A DNA stretch of 64,000 nucleotides from Cyclina sinensis (taxonomy: Eukaryota > Mollusca > Bivalvia > Venerida > Veneridae). The DNA lies in the NCBI GenBank assembly GCA_012932295.1, contig JAAONU010000001.1, positions 60,452,927 to 60,516,926 of the forward strand, read 5' to 3'. Shown here piece by piece: positions 36,779-46,700 of this stretch. Under the pieces are notes generated by a model. It was given only the letters and a program-made list of their open reading frames with translations, made no database searches and was not told the DNA's origin. The stretch's first letter is position 1, and each line of letters opens with the position of its first letter. Position numbers and translations under genes: made by a program.

Positions 36779-37105
36779 ATAAAAAATTAAACAATACTAT
36801 GCTGCATATACAATATACTCACATATTTTTTTATACTGCAACAGCAATGAAATCAGTATTAACATCCTTATTATTTAAAGTATTGTTTTTTTTTTAAATA
36901 TTAAAGATGGATATGAATAAAGTATGATGAAATGGCAGTATCATATGCAAAAAATTTTCTTAAAAATCTTTTAATATTACCTCAAACCTGCTTAAGAAAT
37001 ATAAATCAATTATAGGCTTTGTCAGAAATCAGTAAGAAAAACATTTTTTATTTGCTTGAAAATTTCATTCTGTATTTATTATTATAAAAGCAAATTTCAA
37101 AATAC

Positions 37106-37232
37106 CTGAATAAAGTAGCTGCCTTGTGTTTGTGCTGTGCATTTTGGGAAGTCCAGTTTCTGCTCTATAAAACTATCAACCAAATCATTGTAGAGAAGAT
37201 CTTTGCTTGAAAGTCCAGACTTCAAACCAGAA
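37106..37232 (-). CDS. transposon gene exon 3
   Basis: Acceptor ctatttttcag, donor gtattt; the first base completes a Ser codon, then 42 codons (SGLKSGLSSKDLLYNDLVD to TQGSYFIQ), phase 0 out. Confidence 0.7.
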
Positions 37233-37339
37233 CTGAAAAATAGCAATTTATTTTTAAACTGAATTGTATTTGTAATTTATTAACTTAAGGTTAACAAGTT
37301 TTAGTTGTAATATTAAAACTGTTATAGCATTACTTTAAA

Positions 37340-37660
37340 AAAAAAGACAACTGTCAATTGATCTTGTCTAGATGTCAGAAGTTTATATCAAAACAGTCAG
37401 ATCTAGATCGAAACCATGCAAGCCTGGTGATGCTACACAAAATAAAAAACAAACAGGTCAATGTCAATCACAATCACCTTACAAACACAAGAAACAACAA
37501 ATTCCTCATCCCACAATCAAAAACACAACATCACATGGACTCATTTTTCCCAAGGACTATACAACTCTGAAACAAATTACCGACCGATATTAAGGCTACC
37601 CCAACTGTGCCAGCTTTTATCAGTGGACTAAACAAGCTTTATAGATTTTAAGCATTCAAA
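37340..37660 (+). repeat. 3' end of a LINE reverse transcriptase ORF, fragment
   Basis: The plus-strand frame reads MLHKIKNKQVNVN, then HHMDSFFPRTIQL, stop, NKLPTDI. SFFPRTI-x-x-WN-x-LP is a familiar C-terminal motif of non-LTR ORF2; here the Trp codon is TGA. It is inserted in the intron between exons 2 and 3 of the transposon gene. Confidence 0.65.
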
Positions 37661-37835
37661 ATAAATGTTTAAGTAAGATCTTCAGTTAAATCTTATTTTC
37701 TTTGTTATTATCTTTTATAATTTTAATGTTCCTGACACGCACCTGCCTATTATAGTCAGTATTGACTTTTGGCTAAGTTGAAGATCTTAAACATTCAATG
37801 CCTTTTCTCTCTTCGTATAAAATTACAGTACAAAC

Positions 37836-38028
37836 CTTGAAGCTTTCTTTTCAGGAAAACCTCTGCCTCCAGCCATCAACATCTGGAATGCATTGATAGT
37901 TTTTTTGTTTGTTTCTTGTAGTACGGACATAAATAATGGTTCAGGATTTTTATCCATTTTTTCCAAGCATGTGAACTCGATACATTTTACATCAAACCTT
38001 TCCACAATTGTACCAATTGTCATACATC
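37836..38028 (-). CDS. transposon gene exon 2
   Basis: Acceptor aatcatttcag, donor gtttgt; phase 1 in, phase 2 out. It reads CMTIGTIVERFDVKCIEF onward to MLMAGGRGFPEKKAS. Confidence 0.7.
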
Positions 38029-38494
38029 CTGAAATGATTTTTTTTCTATTAGGGTTTCAGTAATGGTGGGTACAAAGAATGGTTTATATGCCTGCATTGG
38101 GGGCACTCAAAATCCCCAATTTTATCAGTGTCAGAAGAGGATTATGAACGATGGAGATTTTGATATACACTCATATGCCATATAAAGCAATATATAAATG
38201 GGCTTTCAATATTAAATATTTATATTATTTTATTCTATCTTTATAGTATTTCTGTTTTATATATAAATAAAATGAAATATTTAAGACTATACTGTAAAAG
38301 GCATATATGCACCTTTACAAAAACATTTTCAACAATATACAAATGTATCATTCCGGAAAAAGGAAACGCTGCCGAATATTGTCTATCAGATACACAAATC
38401 GTATCAGGTGAAACAGACCATAATTATATCATTAATATTCGAAATGATATACACTACTTTTAACAGCCTTTCATTCGCTTGACCTTAATCTTAC

Positions 38495-38657
38495 CTTCTA
38501 TATCAAAACCTTCTTCTTTTTCGCAAAGAGATCGTTTGCATTTGGCCAAGAATGTTGTTGGCTTTGAAATTTGTCTTCGGTCGTCATGCACCTCAGAAAA
38601 CACCTCGCTGATAAGGCGATGATGCGGCACGGTTTTCATAACATTCTTTCTTTCCAT
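38495..38657 (-). CDS. transposon gene exon 1
   Basis: ATG at 38657 (MERKNVMKTVPHHRLI), ending GFDIE and one base at donor gtaaga. The frame is open upstream to a TAG near 38730 without another ATG, so this start is the only one unless an upstream exon exists. Confidence 0.65.
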
Positions 38658-39053
38658 GTGCCGACACTTATCAAATGTAAGTGCCAGAACAGTCGCTGCC
38701 GAACATGCAATTTTCCATGTTTTTTTGTTTTGCTAGCGGCGATCGTAAGAACTATACATTCGTGAAAATTACTACATGCTGATTCGCGTACCGTCCCGTA
38801 TACCGTACACAGGAAAATACTCGATTCGGCCCATGAAGCAGCAAATGGCATAAAATAATTTAGGGTCGGCGCCAAAACGATAGGTTCGGTCGGGTTACCG
38901 GAACCACAATATTATTTTGTTTTGGCCTTATGTAGAGGATATAATTTTTTAACAATATCTCTTGTTTATTGATAGAATTTCAACTATTATGTAGAGGACA
39001 TAATTTTTTACAAAATCTCTTGTTTATTGATAGAATTTCAAACTCCTGTGAAT

Positions 39054-40979
39054 AAATGAAAATAAATACAAAAAAAATATTTATGAGGTGGAAATAAAAA
39101 CATGATCGTTCATAATCAAGACTATCCTCGTCCTAGACATCTAGAACTGCCAGTATATGAATAAACCCGTTGAATTTGACCCACCCCCACCCCCTAAAAA
39201 AATCACTGGCTAGATTGATATCGCGAAAACTAATGTCCCATTGTCATAAATCTGTATTTTTAATAATAGATAGTCTTCTGACTGTGTATTTCTGTTAAAT
39301 AGTATAGACAAAAGACATTTCTGATATAAGCATAAATGAAAATGGGACGTAAGACTCATAACTTACTACTTACGTTTCACGTGCTGTCTTGCATGCCCGA
39401 TACAATTGCAATCTCCAATGCAGTGATCTCCCCTTACTGAGCGTTGGTCAAGGCCGGCAAGACTCCACAATAACTTATGGTTAAACACAACTAAATCAAA
39501 ATCTAAGCCCCAGTCTCATTTTTTTTAGCCTGTGAGTATATGTTACTTTTACCGATTTTGAAAAGAATCATGAGAAACAATATCATTCCGATTCTTTCAT
39601 AGCATTATCAGACACTTCAATACTTTACGGTACAATTTGCCAAAGATTCGGATCATTCCTGTTTATTTGTTAATGACAAATATCATCCAACAAATGTTTG
39701 ACACATTTAGGCCTGTTTCCAATTATTTATTTCAAATATTTTTATAAATAAGAATGATTTACAGAGAACTCTTTCCATTCTTAACCGGTCAGTCAGCTTT
39801 GTCCGTCTATAGCTCATCACAAAATTGATTGTTAGACATTATTGAAGACCGAGAGTACCGATTATTTATGTTTTTCAAATTGTTCATGTAATAGCTGAAA
39901 TGTTCCTTGCATATTCAAAGAACTGACCAAAAAATATAATAAATCAGATTTCTCCGTATTCGAAAAGGTCCACGATACTGGACAATACCCCTACAGAAAT
40001 CGTATTGTTGTCCGCTCTGTATGATTTTGATGACTCTTTCCTGACCGCCAGAATCCCCAAGCTGCCTATACAAGTGTCACTGAGCCGAAAAATGAAACGA
40101 ATACAAGCCTGCGTAGTTTTAGAAATGGTATTATAAAAGTGTGTTTACTTAGTGGGAAAATTAGACTGTAACTAATTATGACGGCTGTTGTACTTCATAT
40201 TGTACTGTTTTGTGTTTTATATATTATGATGGATGAGTAGTATAAGGACTTAATAAAAACAACATGTTCTAAGATTATATTAATTTTATATACATATTTA
40301 CTAGTACTACATTATATCTAAACTGGTTAATATCTTAATCCAAACTGTGTGACTACTAGACTAATTATGCTATCAGAGAGTACAAAGATGCTGCATTATA
40401 ATAAGGCGGGGCTAATATGTCAGGTATACAATTACAGAGTTACAGTCACTACACATATACTTTGTTGTTTTGTTGAACCATATTGTTCTTTGCAAATTGT
40501 CATCATATTTGCATTATCATTTAGAAAAATAATAATTAAAAAATATGACTTTTTCAATGTGCGTTTACTCATTCTTTGTAATACCATCAGGAAATGAAAT
40601 AAAAGTGAATTTAAATATTACGTTTTAAACTTATATCAGGGTCTATTAAATTTGAAAGACCCTTCTTATATGAAATGGTCTTTTTTGTTGGATTTTTTTC
40701 ATTTCACGTTAAAATCCTAATTTATTTTACAAGACATGACTGTTTGTCTAAGCTCTTGATGAATTAACCATAGAATTCACACTATATTTTGACAAGTTCA
40801 GGTTTTAGATATAATCTGTTTGCTTTCTTAATTGAAAAAATGGTAAAAAATGTGTCTTTGTTACTTCTGACTAAATTATCAATAATTTATACAATTCGTT
40901 TTGGGTACTTACATTCGATACCTCTTGAATTAACTATACAGTTGTTCAAATCAAGAAGTCTTTGTAGATGATTAGAATG
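39054..40979. other. intergenic, no gene seen
   Basis: AT-rich with no supported ORF or repeat. Confidence 0.5.
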
Positions 40980-42600
40980 TGCATTTTTTTAATATAATGA
41001 AACTTTATTAAACGAAAATCAATTCGGTTTTCGTGATGGTCGTTCTACGACTGACGTTGTATTCTTACTACAGGCAGGGCCTTAATTAAGGCCCAGCTAC
41101 ATGCTGTAATAAGTCTTATCTAAAAATTCAAATTGTGGTGCATTTTCATTGTCTACCAGAAGGCATTTGATGTGTCAATAGAGATGCTCTGTGGACAAAA
41201 CTAATACAGAGTGGCGTATGCTGTACAATGACCAATATGATTAAGTGTATATATTCAAATGTTCAGGCTTGTGTGAAAATGTCTAGTAATATGAAAATGT
41301 CTGAGTTTTTTATGTAACGACTGGCTTGAAACAAGGAGAACCATTATCGCCGTTGCTTTCTATACTCTTTATAAATGATTTTTGCTGAAAATATGGATTT
41401 TAACTCATTAACAGATCAAGACTGCGATCTATTATCTATTATATGATCTTATTTGCGGATGGTATAGTGCTTTTCACAACGGATCAAAAAAAGTCTACAA
41501 TCACAAATAGATACAATACACCATTATTCGGTAAAATGGGGCCTGAAAATTAATGTTAGTAAAACTAGTAATTTTTTTAAAGTGTTTGATGAAGTTCAAC
41601 TTCATATTAAAACCAAACTTACCCCTCTTGACTAAATGATTGTTCCGATCTTAACTTATGGATGTGAAGTATGGGGTGTATACAATTATAAAGAGGTTGA
41701 TATGGTACATTTTCGTTTTTGTAAATATTTATCAGACATTAAAAAACCGACTTACGTTGTTTACGGAGACCTTGGTCGATTTCCGTTATCAGATATCTGT
41801 AAGGAAAGATCTATTAAGTTTTGGTTAAAGATTATGAAAAGTGCTGGCTCACCTATTTTTCGTTAATATAGAGCAACAGTGGTACTAATGTTTCGTGGAC
41901 TAATAGACTACAATCAATTATCGATCATCTTCGTTTATCAAACATAAGATTGTACTTTGATATAAATGTTAATTATTACAGCACATTAAAAAGAAGGATT
42001 CGTGATCAGTTCATACAAGAATGGTGTGTTCGTATAAACTCTATGTCTAAATTAGATAGTTATAGTACATATAAAACCGAATTTTGTTTCGAACAATATC
42101 TTCATATTTTATAAAATGATACATTACGAAAACAGTTGACTAGATTACGGTTAAGCTCACACAGTTTAAAAATAGAATCAGGGAGATATAACAATATTAA
42201 TAGAAACAACAGACTTCGCAAATTGTGTAACCAAAATTTATCTGAGCCAGAATACCATTTTATATTATGTTGCCCTAGGTATAGATGTATAAGATCCAAA
42301 TACCTAGGCAGATGTGCATGGCCTAGCTATCAGAAGTTTAATTACTTAATGTCGTCAAAAAATAGAACACGATTGATACACCTTGCTAAATATATTAAAG
42401 AAGCATTTCAAATACGCAAAAATTCTTTTGAATTTGAATGTCAACTGATCTACTGAAATTGATATTAAGATATATTTTTCTATTGTATACATTTTCACTT
42501 TTATGTACATCTTGTCTTTGCCATACGTAATTGGTATCTTTGTAAATGGCCAGAGGCAAATATTTTGCTAATTGCCAATAAACTTGAAACGAAACTTAAC
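40980..42600 (+). pseudogene. 5'-truncated, degenerate LINE (non-LTR retrotransposon) ORF2
   Basis: Reading through several frameshifts gives reverse transcriptase landmarks in order: NENQFGFRDGRSTTD (about 41013), YQKAFD (about 41157), TGLKQGEPLSPLLSI (about 41322), LFADGIVLF (about 41450), KWGLKINVSKTS, then PILTYGCEVWG (about 41642) and a C-terminal C-x-x-C/EPEYHFILCC region (42136-42456). The catalytic FADD box reads FADG, so it is dead. The 3' end is near 42595 (gccaataaacttgaaacg). It resembles Jockey/Nimb-like lineages; lineage not certain. Confidence 0.85.
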
Positions 42601-43682
42601 TGCACACGGCGTCATATCCACTTGAATAAAATGTGCACTGATTAATCAAACGCGATACAGTAGTGTATATGTGGAAGCTGTCGGTGTGTTGATTGCATGA
42701 GGATCGCAATACACAAGTGTCAAATGGTGCGAGCATTCTAATCCATATAGCCATATTAATTTGGACATTTGAAAGTGGTCAAGAAAAGTATAAAATGAAA
42801 TAATAAAATTGTGAGATGACAATTTGGCCTGTTACAATACTAAGGTTGAAACCAGTTTGTGATTGTTTTGTTGTTGTTGTTTTTCTTTATATTTAATGAC
42901 ATAAAATCCAGTGATCAATCAGTTTCCTTTGTCTTAGAGAACCTTTTTCTTCTATTTCTTATCATATTAGTCTGTTGGTATTAGTATAACTGACTGGCTG
43001 CAATTTGACAACTACGTGAGATTCTCGATAAAAAGAAAAGGTATAATGATATAATTACATCACGGAACTTATAAAATACTTGTTATGCCAGTAATTGTAG
43101 TCCAGTAAGCTGAATATTGTTAATGTTCAATCAAATGAACGGTCTGTCTGTGCAGTTGTGTAAAGGTCAAACTGATGCTGTTGATAAATTTACAAGGAAT
43201 GTTTAAACGTACCTCTTGTATTCTAAGACAATTTTCACATCAAGTTAGTAATTTAAACACCATGATACCATCCTCATTTCTAAACGCACATGAAATTGAC
43301 AATACAATTTTAGGAAATGAAAAGTTGGCCAATAAGAATATAATACGCTTTGATGTTGTTGTTTTTTTCCTTTGGAAGTTTAACTTGTTGAAAATCGAGG
43401 TAAGTTGTGCTTTTTATGTGATCAGCTACCAACAATTCTTTTACAAGATTTAGAAAGTGAACAATGTACTGACTCATTTATTCTTGTACCCAGCCAGCAG
43501 AGCAGAGTTTATTGTTTGAAGTACGGATCTTCATTTAAAACGGTATTTATCCTATGTCTTTAGATTTACTTCCCTTGGTCTGAGTCATCTCAGGTATTCG
43601 TTAGGTGTCGCTTTATACAGGTGTACACAATACAGTGTAAAATAAAAACAACTAAATTGTCACAAAGAAGAACAGACGTAGA
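42601..43682. other. region upstream of the Ly6-like gene
   Basis: It should hold the promoter and 5' UTR. No TATA box or other element is claimed. Confidence 0.4.
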
Positions 43683-43740
43683 ATGGATTTCCGGCATATC
43701 ATTATTCCTTTGTCCGTCCTTATTCTCATAACCAAAACAG
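43683..43740 (+). CDS. Ly6-like exon 1 (signal peptide)
   Basis: ATG in context gtagaATGG; 19 codons plus one base at donor gtaaag. It encodes the hydrophobic signal peptide only, as is usual for this family. Confidence 0.88.
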
Positions 43741-46700
43741 GTAAAGAAACAACAACTCACTGCCCACCTGTAAGCTCAGGTGTGCCTGTAAACAAAGTGG
43801 GTGGGGAAATCATAATCAGGAAATAAGACTTCGCATGCGGAAAATCGAATGTCAGTCAAAAATCCGCATCATTGTTGATCTAAAGATTTGGCCTAGACTA
43901 TTAAATGTTTATTTTTTGACGTATTTAATTCTTAAAATTTTGGGTTACAGGATTATTTTACTATTTTATTTTGCTACTCTAGTCAAATTTATCTATCTAT
44001 CTATCTTTCGATACTGCCTAGACTCCCCTCACGGGTATTACTGGCAGGTGCGCGTCTGTGCAAGATAAAAGTTGTTTAAAAGCATTGAAAGGAAGACTTC
44101 AAAGCGAGAAAGTGAGATGTGAAGTAAAAAGTGCGAAAGTGTTAATATATAAGGTGAAATGTATTTATAAGTTAAAAGTTGGTTTAAAAACACTGTTCTA
44201 CGCGATCAGGGACGGCTGGTGAGCAGAGAGGGGCTTAGGCAACATTCTGGAGAACATTCAAGCAAACTCTCTTCATGATACCTGTTTTATCTCCCTGATT
44301 CTATTTTTAAACTGTGTGAGCTTAACCGTAATCTAGTCAACTGTTTTCGTAATGTATCATTTTATAAAATATGAAGATATTGTTCGAACATTCAAGCAAA
44401 CTCTCTTCATGATACCTGTTTTATCTGTCCAATGTTTCAGCTCAGTTTATACTTCGTAATAGTATAATACAATTCCCTATTAGTTTGTGCTAATACAAAA
44501 AATTCTTGTATGGACTGGTCTACATATAATGCTTACCTTCATTTATCAAGAGAGTTGCTATTTAAGAAAGTGTTCTATATTTGGGATCAGGACACTTCGG
44601 ACCATGGCCATTTCGGACCAGATTTGGGGACACTTCGGACCAGATTCTTTTTCGTGATTCTATGATGTAATACATATTTAATTAAGATAAAATATTTCTA
44701 AAAAATTTGTTAAACTTTAAATAAAACAATAATAAAAAAATAATAATACCTTGTGCATGGATCCTAATGTAGCAAGATATGTGGTCCGTAATGTCCATCA
44801 CAATGTCCGTAATTTTTCCAAATGTTTTAGATGGTAATTACACTTTGAAAAGAAATCCTGTGTATTTTATTTAAAGTCCTTGTACTATTTTAGTAAAAAT
44901 AAAACCAGAGAACTTTGTAATTATGTAAAGTCGCTCACAAAAGATGAAACTGTAATGATAGGCTGGACACTCGTTCTCAATTCCATATAGATACATAACA
45001 GTATGAACTTGTGAAATTCCTTATTAATTAACAAAAATTTGTTAGATTCCTTGATAATTGGTTGATATTCTAATCATGTTAATTGTTCTTTTGTTAAATT
45101 TACCGAAAAAAGGGATCAGAACGTTTGTTTGTCAAGAAGAATGTCAAAATTAAACACCAACATGATGCTGTATTAATCTGAAATTTTATTTGCAACATAT
45201 ATTTACAAGTACAACAATACCCTTATTACAGTGGATACAGAGTTCGCAAGGCATTTTCAGTTTATGTCAGTTTTTAGGATGAACCATTTGTAATGCTGCC
45301 ATGTTCTCATTTTATACAACACTGGGCTTGTGTTTGTTTAAAAAACATGTTTGAATTTGTGGTTGTTTTTATCCTAATTAGGCGATCGTCCAGCGATCAG
45401 TCTATTAATTGCCACTCGATGTCTTCTTTAATTGAGCAAACACCATCATAATCAATTTGAGTTAATAATATCAACATGACATTCTTTAATTGAAGTATGA
45501 AAGGTGCGAACAACCACTTTAATTGGTAAACTAGAGTATGTAGCTTAATTTCAACATTTAGAACTATTTAAAAAAGAATCAGTTGTGCTATATAATAATA
45601 AAATAATTATAATGGGGATATTGCTTAAAATCATTACCGGTATTACTTGGTTTTCGTCTCTTTAACATTTAATGTTTAATATCTTACGTGGACAAATCAT
45701 TAATATTCAATTATAATACGATCAAGTTTAAGGGACATTACGGACCATTTTTTTTGGACATTACTACCAGAAAATAATGAGAACCATCCGCATTAAATCG
45801 ATTTCTAGTTCTCTTTAACAAACATTTAGATATAACATTCAGGACAATGGCAATGATTTCTGAAGCTTATAGTTAACATATATATGAAGAAGAAATTAAA
45901 TTAAGAAGGCAATAAATGTTTTTTCTTTGTCATAATCTTCCAGTATTCTTTGGTATTTTCGGCGGTATAATCATAAAAATACAGCTAGGATATTTCCTAT
46001 AAAACCTTTAATACAATAACAATAAAGTTTTATTCATTTTTACCCTACATGAACAAATATATTTTTGAACATGGGCCGAAGTGTCCCTAAATCTGGTCCG
46101 TAATGTCGGGTCCGAAATGGCCATGGTCCGAAATGTCCGTAATTCCTATATTTCACCATGTCTATCACATTGAATGAATAAATTATTTTTTAGGGAAAAA
46201 AATGATAAAAAAAATATAGAATAAAAAGATTTATTAACCTTTTTTTTTTTACAATACAAGATAATTATATTTGAAATCATAGCTGAAAAGATCATATTGG
46301 TTTGGCCTGTATGTGTACTCATCAAAATATTTATCTTTATTTTTGTACAGTACAGAATAGAATACAGAATGTTTATTGACTTGTCAAGATGAAATTGTCA
46401 CAACACATGTTACATCATAATATATTACAAGTATACCAATCTGAGTCACAAAACCTAAGAATCACATTGGTTTTTAAATCAGTTTCTTTTATATTGTCAA
46501 AATATATTTATATATAAATTATATAGCGTTATTTCCTCCAAGTTAATTAAATTACACAGTAGCACACAAGATCAAGCTCACTCACAGAAAAGGTCTATTT
46601 CTATACATGGGATGAGTACGTAGTCAGATAATAGTATGAATTTTACATAAGTTTGATTGGTGACCCTCTAGTCATAAATGTTGTATTGATTTTATATATT

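Larger units (their letters stand above)
34523..38657 (-). pseudogene. broken transposon-encoded gene, four exons recognised, uncharacterised invertebrate family
   Basis: Exons 38657-38495, 38028-37836, 37232-37106 and 35739 onward join in phase (163+193+127 nt = 161 codons) with AG/GT borders (cattttcag-type acceptors). Exon 4 is open for 92 codons to TAG at 35463-35461, then reading continues only with frame shifts and stops: LADCLVFYKDY, LINPVTNQSD, LIDNVMKQKD, then RLRYFDELQL, LADLRCLNPGR, ADERRH, KRCPPETPVP, VRLQFSPKNPY and QRRQLRLSHP down to about 34523. I recall large, high-copy uncharacterised invertebrate proteins with RCLNPGR, ERRH and RQLRxxHPD motifs that continue into a DDE-like region; that C-terminal part is missing here. 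It is read as an inactive transposase-type gene. Function not proven. Confidence 0.7.
34176..39050. mobile_element. 4.9-kb DNA transposon with ~65-bp TIRs carrying a broken multi-exon gene
   Basis: The left end CACAGGAGTTTGAAAT and the right end, inverted, agree over about 65 bp with two substitutions and one indel (they share ATCAATAAACAAGAG and TTATGTCCTCTACATAATA). Both are flanked by AAT (34173-34175, 39051-39053), a 3-bp target duplication. The right end carries a second, slightly diverged copy of the TIR (about 38938-38986). CAC termini with a 3-bp duplication are compatible with CMC/EnSpm-like or Academ-like elements; superfamily not decided. It contains the gene 38657-34523, a SINE, and a LINE fragment. 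Confidence 0.88.
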
